From Chara braunii (taxonomy: Eukaryota; Streptophyta; Charophyceae; Charales; Characeae): 36,623 nucleotides of DNA. Below the pieces are notes generated by a model, which saw nothing but the letters and a program-made list of their open reading frames with translations, made no database searches and was not told the origin of the DNA. Position 1 is the first letter of the stretch. Every line of letters starts with the position of its first letter. The translations under genes and the position numbers were made by a program. Where the stretch lies: contig BFEA01000009.1 of the NCBI GenBank assembly GCA_003427395.1, positions 3,085,523 to 3,122,145 on the forward strand. Reading direction: 5' to 3'. This document shows positions 10,934 to 20,887 of the stretch, one piece after another.

Positions 10934-10998
10934 NGGGGGGCATTGAGGAGGATAAGGCGGNGGNGGGGNGGGNCNCGGGGGGTNTGATGGGGGTNCCN
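10934..10998. other. Cluster of N bases in a G-rich tract
   Basis: N at 10934, 10961, 10964, 10969, 10973, 10975, 10984, 10995 and 10998 within a poly-G-like stretch of the LINE near the ORF2 start. On the coding (minus) strand it reads as Pro-rich. Low-quality consensus is the likely cause. Confidence 0.9.
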
Positions 10999-11034
10999 TG
11001 AGGGAGGGCCGAAGGGACGGATCAGAACCTTTCA

Positions 11035-11206
11035 TCAACAAGGACTGCGACGGCGTGAGCGTGATCTGGAGTTATGGAGGAAGGCCGACAACAAGCGGTC
11101 TAGACCGAGACTGTCTCTTATACACATCTAGATGTGTATAAGAGACAGTCAACAAGGACTGCGACGGCGTGAGCGTGATCTGGAGTTATGGAGGAAGGCC
11201 GACAAC
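11035..11206. repeat. 58-bp direct duplication around a sequencing adapter
   Basis: The block starting TCAACAAGGACTGCGAC occurs at 11035-11092 and again, identical, at 11149-11206. The 56 bp between them hold an 18-bp palindrome-containing segment plus the 38-bp adapter. This is an assembly or gap-filling scar, not biology. Confidence 0.93.
11111..11148. other. Nextera mate-pair junction adapter (contaminant)
   Basis: CTGTCTCTTATACACATCT (11111-11129) is followed directly by its reverse complement AGATGTGTATAAGAGACAG (11130-11148). This is two Tn5 mosaic ends back to back, the exact layout of the Illumina Nextera mate-pair circularisation junction. It lies between the two copies of the 58-bp duplication. 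The DNA is synthetic and should be masked. Confidence 0.98.
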
Positions 11207-11213
11207 GGGCGAC

Positions 11214-12614
11214 CTAGAGTGGGAGGACGAAGGGCGGATCATCCCATTGGTTATGGTCCTCGAGAACATTGTCTTCTAGGAAAATTCTCATGAATGTGAG
11301 GATTGCAGGGGCGGTCCAAGTCTGGTTGGGTTTGAGGCGGTCCGGTGCAAGGTTCATAAGCTGTGAGTGAGTGAACCATTCAACGACTGAGTTTGTCTTG
11401 GGCTTGCTTGTTTGCGGATCAATGAGAATTATCATATGGATAACTCCTTTGGGGAAGGAGAGGTCTTTTGGAAGGACAGTCCCGACCACTCCCGGGATGT
11501 CGGACTCTTTAACCCAATATCTCAGCTTTTTCAAAAAGGCAGCTGTTGATGGGTTCCCTATCCACCCCTCCACTGTGAACCCCGTTCGAAATGACGGATT
11601 CGAGAACTGGGCCGGAGGCTGTCTAAGACCCAGTCGCCATTCCCCCTCTGCTTTAGTCCTAGTGAGGGGGAACAAAACTACTCCCGGTGTAATGTCTTTG
11701 GGGTTGCTGTCGTCCTGTTCAAGTCTCACCATGTCTTTAAGTTTTTTGGGGAGCAGCGGTAATAGGGCCCTCACATCCTGGCTCCCTCCATCCGGGTCTC
11801 CGTCGTCATCATCATTCATGATGTCCGCGTGTGTTAGCCTACTCTTGGCTGGGCATAGCAGGCACTGAGCTTCAGATGGCGCTTGGTGGGCAAGGGCGAC
11901 TCCCGGATTTGTGAGCCCCCCCGGGTCTGTGAGCTGTATAGCGTGGTGGCCCTGGGAGTTTGATGACAACTGTTGTTGTGTGGATGTTGCATGGCCGGGC
12001 CCGTGGGTAAGCAGGTGCCGTTGTTGCTGTAGTTGGTCTTGTTGTTGATTCGCCCGGGTTCGCAGTTGGTCCAGAGTCGGTTGGCTGCCGTATAGGGCGT
12101 TGCAGAGCTCAAGGGGTAGGGGTTTGGGCCATGCGAGGCCTTCATGTAAGAACGCCTCATGACTAGTGTTTTTGTGATCAGTCACCCAGGCATAAGCGAA
12201 CTGTTCAATTTTGTCTAAAAATTCATTTATGACAAACACTATAGCCGCACCCACTTCCATCCAATTTATGTCTGAGACCTCCGTGTGTCTGTCGACCGCT
12301 GCAAGGATCCGGTGACTGTGCATGAGCACCGTTTTTGCCTCTTCCCAGTGTCGTGTGGCCAGTGCGTCAGTTGGACTATTCTCCTTGAACGAGAATATTT
12401 CTAGTAATGTCCAATCTGTGAGAAAACACAGCTTTTGCTTCACCTCGGAACTATTTGAAAGTGAACGGTCATTCTGCATTTCCACATCTTCCCCTGGAAT
12501 AGAAGTGTCCATCTGTTGAGATTCAGGTTTTTCAGGTGAAGTGTCTTGCCAGCCTGCGCCGGGCAATTCAAGGAGGGCGGGGTGTTGGGAGTCCGGCAGC
12601 TGTTGGAGGGGACC
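11214..12614 (-). pseudogene. LINE ORF1 C-terminal region
   Basis: Open minus-strand frame ending with TAG at 11214, about 180 bp before the ORF2 ATG. It has no methionine-dependent start of its own: the frame runs in from upstream and is separated from the glutamine-rich part only by a TAG at 12615-12617 (probable CAG to TAG). Contents: an acidic segment (SIPGEDVEMQ), a helical stretch (WMEVGAAIVFVINEFLDKIEQ), a short Gln-rich region, an Asp run (MNDDDDGDP), and a C-terminal globular-looking part (FTVEGWIGNPSTAAFLKKL, KGVIHMIILIDPQTSKP, SVVEWFTHSQLMNL). I do not recognise the C-terminal fold. Its place before ORF2 argues that it belongs to ORF1. Confidence 0.6.
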
Positions 12615-14263
12615 CTATTGCTGTGGGTCATGTGGCAGCAACATTCTTCTTTTGTCCTCCTGTTGGCAGTAGGCTTGCAGATGTTGTTGTTGTTGTTGCA
12701 AGACTTGCTGCTGTCGCTGGCAAAGTTGTTGTTGCCAGAAAAGGTTGGTTTGATGTTGGTTTGTTGTTGGATCATTAGCAGCTCGTGTTGCTGTTGTCTG
12801 CGGTGCTGCTCCTGCTGCGCCTGCAGCAGGAGCTCTTCTATATATTCCTGCTGCATTTGTTGTTGCTGCTGGTGGTGGTGTGATTGCCAAAGCGACTGCT
12901 GCAGCATGTGCACTTGCGCGTGTTGCTGTTGTTGCAGCTGTTGCTGCTGCATTTGAACCACATTTTGTTGTTCGTGCAACTGTTGTTGTTGTGTATGTTG
13001 TTGTGTATGTTGTTGGTGCTGTATGACCTGTTGGAGAGTCAGTTGATTCTGAAAAGCTTGTTGTTGTTGATAGTGACTCTGCTGCAGGAGGAATTGTTGT
13101 TGACCCAACAATAGTTGGTGCTCCTGTCTAGTCTGCATCCGTATGGGGCTGTGTTTAGGGGCGTCGCACGATAGGGCCACCTCTTCGTTCACAGTTCGTT
13201 TCTGTCTTTCCTGAGTTTGGGTCCTTTCCCCGCCCTTCTCACCCTCCTCCTTGGTGTGAGGGGCTTGTTGGTTACCACCTTGTCCGGGGGGAACTTGCTG
13301 TTCTGGAGAATGTTGTTCCCTCAGCTGGTGAGGATGTTGGAGGGACTGTTGCATGGGAAAGGCTACTTCTTTCACTTTATTGAGAAGGGCGGTGGCTTTA
13401 ACCCAGGTCTCTTGCAAAGTGCTGGATCGACGGTGATCATTTTCTTTGGTTGCGACAGTGCGGACGTCGTTTAGGCCGAGACCCTCCCCGTCTGTAGGCA
13501 AGAGTGACCTATCAGTTGGGTGCCCGTCGAGAACTGCTAACCCCGTTTGACCGGGTAATAGTTGGGTTTCCTCTTTGTCAACAGCCCCATTGGTTGGTTC
13601 GTGTTTCTGTAGTTCGGTGCCAGTTTCAGGATGGTGGTACTGTTCCCGACTCGGGAGAAGGGCGACAGTCCCTTCCACGGCCTGAGCTGGCTTCACTGTA
13701 TTTGCTTTATTATACAGCAGCCTCTGATTTGCTGTCCTTCCTGCAATCTCTTGTTCATGTTCATTGTCTTTTACAGGCAGGCCGTGCTTGGCTTGATGGG
13801 GCAGTGATCCATTGGGCAAGTTTTGAGAGTGTGTGAGATCTTTTATTACCAGAAAGGAGGGAGCTGATTTCCCTGTGCCCATTTTACCACACAACCGGCC
13901 CTGTTCTGCTATTTGTCCCTAAGTCTTTCGATTCTGTGAGTCATCCCCTGAAATGTGGCCCTGTTTGGCCCGGTGGTGGAGTGTCCGGTCTTTCTTGTTC
14001 CGGGGCTTTGTGATATCTACTATCCCCGGACTAGGGGGGTCTGGGTTCCTGTTGGACAAGGTGCCAGCCGCGGTCCTCGCCGAATTGCATGCATCCGACT
14101 GGTGCGGGAGAGAGCAGGCTTTCTCCAAGACCACCTTCGTGGTTGTTTGTTGTGAGACTGAAGCCGGGACAGATGGTTTGAGCGGTAACTGCCGGTCCTG
14201 GACTTGGTTCTGATTCTGCTTCGGTATGTATTTTTGTGAGGCCCGGCAAGATGATGTTTGCAC
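12615..14263 (-). pseudogene. LINE ORF1 glutamine-rich middle
   Basis: Minus-strand frame with strong Gln enrichment, densest at about 13130-12780 (many QQQQ, HQQ, MQQ units encoded by CAA/CAG). The coding frame changes near 12700-12780: downstream the Gln-rich reading (QRQQQVLQQQQQHLQ) is in the next frame, ending at TAG 12615-12617. A further TAG at 13919-13921 interrupts the upstream part (14263-13922). Low-complexity composition suggests disorder, as in some retroelement nucleocapsid-like proteins that bind RNA; that role is inference. Open frames on the plus strand that read Cys/Leu runs here are antisense shadows of the CAA/CAG repeats. Confidence 0.65.
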
Positions 14264-15480
14264 ATTCTCTGCTGTACTTGTCGTTGTTTCCTTGTTGTTC
14301 GTCCTGCTATCCCCCTCCTAGCTTTGTTCTTGGGATCTGTGTTGGCATCGTATTCGGCCCCGGCTGGAAAGGCCGAAGGCCGGCCCTTGCCATGCTAGAA
14401 CCACTTCCCTGGTCTGCCATCGGCATATGACATTAGTTCCCAGCCTTCCAGCTCCTTCTCTTCTGGGAACCATCTTTCCTCATCGGTCTGGTGGGGGATA
14501 ACTAAACCCCTAATCTTTTGTCGATAGCTGTTCGGACAGGAGTCGTCTGTACACAGGTGTTCCCTGCTTTTACAGGCATAGCACTACGGATCCTGCGCAT
14601 GGCTGATCGGGACGGAATGTTCCTTACCGTTGTGGGAGTATCTCCATTCCTCGTTCAGAGGAAATGGATACTCCGGGTCCCAATCTACTGCTACCAGCAG
14701 GGAGTCATCCCTTTTCCCCAGACATTGGGGGAGGTCCATGCTGTATCCTTTAACATGGGCTATATCTTCTAAGTCGGCAAGGATGGCCCCTTGCACGCAG
14801 AGGGGAGCAAACCTGAACTCGACCCAGAAGTTGGACTTCATGAGGAATTCTCGCCTTTCGTCAGTGGAGAGGGGGTTGGCTGGAGACCAAGGGTAGATAT
14901 GAATCGTTTTCCCCCTAAATTGTAGCAATCTGTTTTTGATCAGTATGTTTCTGTCTGCTGTGCATAGTGTCAGAACGACAATGCAATTGGGGTTTTCAAC
15001 CTCCACCAGGAAGTGCTCTTGCACAAGCTGCGAGTCTGTTTTGATCCGCCCCAATTTGTCGTTAATCCATTTTATCTTGTCATTAATCGGGATTGATGAC
15101 AGTATTTCCGGGAAGCGAAAGTGTACAGCCTTTTGGGCGTATAACGCGTTGCGTGTTGCCAGCGCTTCCGCAGGGAAGATTGAGTGGGGGTAGATGAAAC
15201 CCTCCGTTACCTGGTACTTCCTCTCCGGTTGTACGTAGAGCTGCTGAATGAAGCGGCTTTTGAGTGGGGCCAAGGGAGACAGGGTCATTGCTTCCCTGGG
15301 CTCGACCACCCCTGCTGCTGACAGGGCTTTGATCAACTGAGGGGGTGAGCGGTTGGATAGTCCAATGGAGGAGGAAGGAGGGTAGTCGACGTTAGGTGCT
15401 GTCTTTTGATTCATCAGTTTGCTCTTCCAGGTGCATTCTGATTTTTGGTTGGCTTGTGTACCTGGCGAGCCCTCCGCCAT
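14264..15480 (-). pseudogene. LINE ORF1 N-terminal gag-like region
   Basis: Starts with ATG at 15480 (MAEGSPGTQ). About 298 codons are open to a TAG at 14584-14586. The section around residues 155-235 resembles the DUF4283-type domain of plant LINE ORF1 proteins (LLQFRGKTIHIYPWSPAN... FWVEFRFAPLCVQGAILADL). Just after the TAG the same frame reads CYACKSREH...C, a zinc-knuckle-like C-x2-C-x4-H start with the last Cys displaced. A second TAG lies at 14395-14397, and a frameshift between about 14320 and 14200 leads into the Gln-rich part. By family analogy it binds element RNA. Confidence 0.65.
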
Positions 15481-15770
15481 TTTTCGAGGTCAGATGAAAC
15501 CCCTCTGTATTTCTCCTATGTTTTGGTAGCAACGGTCTGGCCCGTATAGACTAATTCAATGACGGCCCCGGACCCAAGCACTTTTATATTAGGTGTTGTA
15601 AAGCTTTCCTGATCTTTCGGTGATACAAGAACCCAAAATGCTAGTCTCATTATCTTCAACAATCTTGAAACCCAGATTTTTGAAAGGCCTTCCATGATGC
15701 AGACCCCAAATTCGAGTTTCAGGGTCAGAGGCCCTGGCCAAGAAAGACCGAGTCAGTCAGTTTCAGGAAA

Positions 15771-15985
15771 GTCACAGTCGAGTACCCTAGTAGTCAAGTC
15801 CAACAGGCACCCGGCAAACAGTCACGTCTCAACGGTAAAATCACGTCTCATAATGAAAAGTTATGTTGGGAAGTCACATCCCACGAGCAAAAGACACTTC
15901 CACAGGCAAGAGTCGTGTTCCAGAGCCAGGAGTCACAGTCCACAGTCAAAACCATGTGTCATAATCGAAAAGTTGTGACTCAAAG
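15771..15985 (+). repeat. Degenerate minisatellite, ~17-22-bp period
   Basis: Repeated cores resembling AAGTCAC(A/G)TCYCA occur in series (GTCACAGTC, GTCACGTCT, ATCACGTCT, GTCACATCC, GACACTTCC, GTCGTGTTCC, GTCACAGTC, CATGTGTCA) with A/C-rich spacers. Confidence 0.6.
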
Positions 15986-16130
15986 GCCCAAGCAGCAGCA
16001 CACCAATGAAAATTCGGGAAGGTTCCAGGCCCTGACATTCGAAAGCAGACATGCTGTGCGGATGTGGTACCGGAACGAAGTCAAGCCCCAAGAAGCAGAG
16101 GCTGGCACAAGCTGAAGCTCGGTCAAGGAC

Positions 16131-16140
16131 AATATAAGGA
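16131..16140 (+). promoter_or_regulatory. Possible TATA box
   Basis: AATATAAGGA preceding a C/T-rich segment, about 240 bp before the 611-bp tandem units. Only motif similarity supports it. Confidence 0.25.
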
Positions 16141-17083
16141 CTAGCCAGCCTCCTCATTCGGCAAATTGCTCATTCGCATGAAGTGTGGAAGTGCTGGTGC
16201 ACTTGTGCGCTATTGTGAGGGGCGGAGCACTGAAGCCAGAAAGCTGCGCTGTTAGAGAGGGAGAGAGAGAGGGAGAAGCCATAGCTGCCCAGCGCTTGCA
16301 GAGGGAAGGCAGCCATAGCTGCGCCAGTGCTAGTAGTTAGTAGTAGTCTTCAGAGGGGTTAGCAGAGTTAGCAGTGGGTGTATTCAGAGTTTGTCCTTGA
16401 GTAGTAGAGAGTGTGAGTGCATGTACGTAGAGAGAGAAGACACAGGGAGGTTGTAGACCGAGAGAAGACCAAGAGAGAAGAAGAGAAGTACATCGGGAGA
16501 GATACTTACCTGAGTGGAGACACTGGATACTTGGGTTTGCGCTGTTGAGCGCCTGTGACTGAAACTCTTAATTGCTTGTATGATAATTTGCTGGAACTCT
16601 AAGCTGCGCTTACCTGGTCTTCATTTCTCTGGCCTCCAGTGTGAACTTCGTGTGATCTTGTTCATGCATGGTGTGTGATTGTGTGCGCTCACTGGTGGTG
16701 AACTGAGAGGTTTTTTGGATTTTTCAGAAACAGGGAATCCAAGCCAGTCTTATAAAGCAGAGGACAACAGAAAAGTGTATCCTCGGGGTTATGGTCCACC
16801 GGGGATAATACTAGCCCTTAGGTCAGCCTATGCCAAATCTGCACACTTTCTGGGGCGAAGCCTCATAGAATCTGCAGCGCTGGGGGGAGGGGGAGCGAGG
16901 GAGGATCACAGGAATCGCTCAGGGACGAAGGGGGGAGGAAGAGCAGAAAGGACAGAGGAAGGGCGGAGAGGGGTTTAGGGACGAGTGGGTGTATTCAGAG
17001 TTGGTCCTTGAGTAGTAGAGAGTGTGAGTGCATGTAAGTAGGGAGAGAAGACACAGGGCGGTTGTAGACCAGGAGAAGACCAA

Positions 17084-17259
17084 GAGAGAAGAAGAGAAGT
17101 ACATCGGGAGAGATACTTACGTGAGTGGAGACACTGGATACTTGGGTTTGCGCTGTTGAGCGCCTGTGACTGAGAGAAGAAGAGAAGTACATCGGGAGAG
17201 ATACTTACCTGAGTGGAGACACTGGATACTTGGGTTTGCGCTGTTGAGCCCCTGTGACT
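17084..17259 (+). repeat. Nested 88-bp tandem duplication
   Basis: 17084-17171 and 17172-17259 both start GAGAGAAGAAGAGAAGTACA and end CCTGTGACT, differing at a few bases. It is present only in the second 611-bp unit. Confidence 0.93.
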
Positions 17260-17426
17260 GAAACTCTTAATTGCTTGTATGATAATTTGCTGGAACTTTA
17301 AGCTGCGCTTACCTGGTCTTCATTTCTCTGGCCTCCAGTGTGAACTTCGTGGGATCTTGTTCATGCATTGTGTGTGATTGTGTGCGCTCACTGGTGGTGA
17401 ACTGAGAGGTTCGTTGCATTTTTCAG

Positions 17427-17560
17427 AAACAGGGAATCCAAGCCAGTCTTGTAAAACAGAGGACAACAGAAAAGTGTATCCTCGGGGTTATGGTCCACCG
17501 GGGATAATACTAGCCCTTAGGTCAGCCTACGCCAAATCTGCACACTTTCTGGGGCGAAAG
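17427..17560 (+). other. Candidate internal exon (weak)
   Basis: Flanked by a pyrimidine-rich acceptor-like TTTTTCAG on the left and a strong donor-like AAAG|GTAAGC on the right, and open in the frame reading GNPSQSCKTEDNRKVYPRGYG. The equivalent place in the first 611-bp unit lacks the donor. No homology is recognised; splicing is inference. Confidence 0.25.
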
Positions 17561-17682
17561 GTAAGCCTCATAGAATCTGCAGCGCCGGGGGGAGGGAGAG
17601 CGAGAGAGGATCACAGGAATCGCTCAGGGACGAGGGGGGAGGAAGAGCACGAAGGAGAGAGGAAGGGCGGAGAGGGGTTTAT

Positions 17683-17988
17683 AGAAGAGGGGTGATGAGA
17701 GGGGATTTCTGAAGAAGGAGACGAGGACAAGGTCGGAGTGGGACATAAGGACATAGGAGGGGGGCCATAGGAGCGGAGATAGGAGAGATGTATGGGGTGC
17801 GGACGGGATAAAGATCATGATTAGGAAGATATAAAGCAGGTCCGTAGAGGCGATGCAGGGATGGTGAGCACTGAGCTTGCAAGGTGTGCCAGAGAGGTTG
17901 GGAATCTGATGGAGGGTTTTTAGAATATGCGAACATAAGTGCGCTGGTGTATAGAACTGAGAAGGGGGTGGGATATTTTGGTGTCTCA
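17683..17988. other. No recognisable gene
   Basis: Purine-rich continuation between the tandem duplication and the minus-strand Penelope-like remnant. A minus-strand open frame crosses it without motifs. Confidence 0.4.
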
Positions 17989-18540
17989 CTACCAGGCCGG
18001 GACGAGACACGAGTCCTTGGCACGGAATGCGATATACCCATCAACCTTGGGTAGGATAGACTGAAGGAAGGAGGGATGGGTTGAAGAAGAAGTAGCAGAA
18101 GAAGGAGACGATGAAGATGGGGAGGAAGAAGAAGAAGAAGGAGAGGGTGTCCTCAGAAGGGGGGTCGAGACAGATTGCGGAAGGGCAGCGGAATCGGGGG
18201 GTCCACACAGAAGATGGGACAGAGAATAGGTAGCAGCATTCTTAGGCAAGAGCATCCTGAATCTGCGCCAGCTATCATCACATGAGCATGATACATTGCC
18301 GTCCCGAGAGTAGGCTCTAAAGTTATGCAGTGTGACCGCTAGACTCTTATTTTTTGTCCAAACTAACCTCATTCTGCAAGAAAGCATACTTGCAAGAGCA
18401 AACAGAGAGACCGTACAACAGTACAACTGATTTCTAAATCTTATCTGAGTATTTGTTTTGAAAGACCGGTCGCTTCCTGGGGGAGAACCCAAATTTCCGT
18501 CCAATAGCATTAGACAACACAACTTGTAAAGTCTGCCTGG
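17989..18540 (-). pseudogene. Left part of a split Penelope-like element (tentative)
   Basis: Minus-strand sequence abutting the 5' LTR of Ty3/gypsy element 1. One frame opens with SNAIGRKFGFSPRKRPVFQ near the LTR edge. Another carries a Cys pair (NVSCSCDDSWRRF) and later PKVDGYIAFRAKD, separated by a serine run encoded by a (TCT)n-like tract (18080-18145). The matching right part across the LTR element holds a GIY-YIG domain. I infer this is the linker downstream of that nuclease. The RT core itself is not found here, so the copy is either truncated or interrupted by the 611-bp repeat. Confidence 0.4.
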
Positions 18541-19653
18541 TGCGAGGAATGAGCCCTCGCGGGGCCCTTATCAGACAGCACATGTTCTGGGCAGAGGCCC
18601 TCAGCAAGCCCTGTGCCCGCCTTAAGTGAAGGCGGGCCTGAATATTCACAAGAGGCCAAAATTTGACATTTTTCCAGATGTGGGTACTCAGACAGTTGCA
18701 GCACACTAGTTGGTTACAAGGAAACGTGAGCCTCCCAGGTCTTTCCAGAAAACATGGGCTGCACCATGCAGTTGAGCCCAGGTCCGGGTAGTTGTGACCT
18801 GGGCACACACATTGTGCGGCAGATACATCACGAAGTGGCCACGGGCCTTCGAGTAAGCAGCATTGTCGACTTATCTACCCCAGTGCCAGTGCAAATGCAA
18901 CAAACGGCTGAAGTCTGGAAAATGTTGGGTGTGCCCAACTGTAAAGGGCCCGGGCCCTCAACTGCAGAGATGGGCATGGCGCAGGCACTGGGGTCCGACC
19001 AGAAGCTACTGGAAGCTTCTCAGCCAGGTCCACATGCAGCAAAACAGAGGCTGCCACTTCCATATAGGAAGTAAGGCAGCCAGGGTCTGGCATTCTGGCC
19101 CACGCTGGCAATGCAGTCACGCTGCTGCACGAGTGGCTGCTTGCTGCATTATCGGCCAGGGGCGCATGCGGACGCCTGGGAGGTGAGAGGGGTGCTGCAG
19201 GGCAGCAGGGCGTGTGCGGCCATAGCCGGGCCGCAGGGCACGAGGGGATGAAGGCGATCAGTGGTCTTCAGGAAGGAGGCGCGTGTGGGTGGTCAGGGGT
19301 TGATGAGGGGAGACGAGATACGTACCTGGTGCATGAGGGAGGTCGGCATTGGTGTTGACGTCATGTACATGGGTCTTCAAAGTCGAAGTGAGCCTGTTGC
19401 GTGAATGCGGCTGTAGTAGGATAGGCCAGGTAGAGTAGGAAGGGCGCTGGGCACCATACAGTAGGAGCGACATTGGACACTGCGTTGGTGTGTCCTGAGG
19501 GCATGAACATTGGCTCATGAGTTCATTGTATCGCTCTTATATGGATGGAATCTTGGCGCATTTATGCTCTCTGCTTGGTACATGTCTACTTGGACATCTG
19601 TGTGATTTCACAACTAGGTTTTCTGTATATCGTTCTCACTCATATTCCTTGCA
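18541..19653 (+). repeat. 5' LTR of element 1
   Basis: 1,113 bp, TG...CA. Nearly identical over most of its length to 26868-27722 but with an extra 266 bp (18702-18967) bordered by GTTGCAG and ACTGCAG. Internal hairpins include GCGAGG/CCTCGC at the start and CCCGCCTT/AAGGCGGG near 18617-18637. A TATA-like TTATATGG lies at 19537-19544. Confidence 0.92.
19537..19544 (+). promoter_or_regulatory. Possible LTR TATA box
   Basis: TTATATGG about 110 bp before the LTR end, conserved in the 3' LTR. Position fits an LTR promoter but nothing else supports it. Confidence 0.3.
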
Positions 19654-19656
19654 ATT

Positions 19657-19668
19657 TGGTATCGGAGC
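19657..19668 (+). other. Primer-binding site (initiator Met tRNA type)
   Basis: TGGTATCGGAGC, three bases after the LTR end, differs at one base from the standard plant site TGGTATCAGAGC complementary to the 3' end of initiator Met tRNA. The same variant is used by the second gypsy element in this window. Confidence 0.9.
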
Positions 19669-20887
19669 TGGTTCGTGATCGCCATTACCTGACGCTGACA
19701 ATGCTTTTGTCTGGCGCTGGCTTGTTGATGCGGCACCCGGGTAGAGGGGTGCGCCGCAGGCAGCCTATGGCAGCAGTGTGGGAGCTGTGGCGACAAAGGA
19801 TGTAGGTACGATGATGAGAGCATGCTGATGTGGCATTTGGCTGAGGTGGCACTGCATTGCGTTGTGTGTGGTACCGAGGCTACGACCGGTCATCAAAATG
19901 CACATTCAGCTCAATTGGTGAGAAATCTGTGGTTGGGGGCAGCTATCTCCAGGTACGTTGTTCCCTTACCTTATCTTCCCTCTCAATCCCTTCTTACCGT
20001 GATGAAGCGAGTCCAACCTTGAGTGTCCTCTCTTTTGTGTAAGGAGTCGTGAGCGCTCTACCTTGAGAGACGACATTCTTCCCTGTGGCGCATCTGGCAG
20101 GAGAGGGCAGTGCCTCTGAAGGGCCCTGGTCGAAGCACGGGTCACAGTCAGCATGCCAAACCATGGGAGTAGTACACGCAGGCCATGCTGCTTTGTCCTT
20201 TAAGGCTCTTTGCTGCAATGATAGAGGGATGTGCCGAATGACCAGTCGTATGCAGACGCTCACCAAACCGTCTATAAACATTTCTGGCGGGGTTCTGAAC
20301 TGTCCACTGGCTATGATCGTCGTCCTGTATGCGACGTTAAATACTTCCTAAGGGCCTTGGGGGCTGTCCTTAAACTGCCTCTTGATCAGCCAGATCAGTT
20401 AGACGTAAGGCTCGTTGCACGCGAGGATAAAGAAAGGGCGGTACGGGTCATAAGCATATTCCTGGGGCACAGGGGTGGGCCATTAATGCGCACCTTAGAC
20501 ATTGCTGCTCGATGATGCCTACAGGCACGTTGGATACAGGGGAAGGAAGGTTCTAATTGATGCATACATCTGCTCACATAATTTATTTTTATTTTGATTA
20601 GTTGGTTGATAGATTGCTAACACCTCACAGACAGCCTAGACTAGGACTGTAATGTTCTACCATAGTCAGTTCTTCTCAAAGCTTCGGTTAAGTGAACTAA
20701 TCGAAGTAGACTTAGATTATGTGTACAGTCTGTGTAAATGTCGTTGATTCCGTTTGAATGGTAACCTAGGTGACTTGCCGGATATTATTTTATTTCTACT
20801 AATTTCTTAATTATTTTTAAACTGGTAAGATGCATGTTGTGGTAGGTTCCCGAGAAAACACTAGTGCAGACAACTTCTGCCTAGCTG
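19669..20887 (+). other. Untranslated leader of element 1
   Basis: About 1.2 kb between the primer-binding site and gag, without a long plausible frame. AT-rich toward gag (20580-20830). Packaging signals would lie here by analogy; none can be identified by eye. Confidence 0.6.

Larger units (their letters stand above)
6477..15480 (-). mobile_element. L1-like LINE retrotransposon, inactive
   Basis: Minus-strand element with a long ORF1 (15480 to 11214) followed by ORF2 (11035 to 6477) encoding APE endonuclease, RT and a zf-RVT-type tail, in standard plant L1 order. Both ORFs are interrupted by stops and frameshifts, and twenty isolated N bases lie in its sequence. Outer ends are not defined: ORF1 begins with a plausible start at 15480, but I found no target-site duplication. 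A T-rich plus-strand tract at 5455-5513 is one candidate poly(A). Length from ORF1 start to ORF2 stop is about 9.0 kb, long for an L1-like element, mostly because of ORF1. Confidence 0.85.
15481..16372. other. No recognisable gene
   Basis: Spacer upstream of the LINE. It contains a degenerate minisatellite (15771-15985) and an AATATAAGGA motif, then a GAGA-rich block near 16255-16275. It shares the short phrase TAGTAGTCTTCAG with LTRs of the downstream Ty3/gypsy element 2, hinting at LTR-like content. Confidence 0.4.
16373..17682 (+). repeat. 611-bp tandem duplication
   Basis: Copy 1 (16373-16983) and copy 2 (16984-17682) both start AGTGGGTGTATTCAGAGTT and end near GGAGAGGGGTTTA. They are highly similar with scattered substitutions. 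Copy 2 is longer by one nested 88-bp duplication. Each contains an open frame beginning GTGTGCGCTCACTGG (16679 and 17378) with EDNRKVYPRGYGPPGI in both; the conserved frame may simply reflect recent duplication. The unit is unrecognised. Confidence 0.92.

Noticed and set aside
11111-11148. Tn5/IS50 mosaic ends as evidence for a real bacterial transposon
   Set aside because: Two 19-bp engineered ends joined directly, no transposase, no 9-bp target duplication, and a flanking 58-bp assembly duplication: library adapter.
12546-13114. Plus-strand Cys-rich and Leu-rich frames
   Set aside because: They are antisense to CAA/CAG glutamine codons of LINE ORF1.
17989-18522. Serine-rich secreted host protein
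   Set aside because: The serine run comes from a simple repeat and the sequence abuts a split element; no signal peptide or conserved domain.
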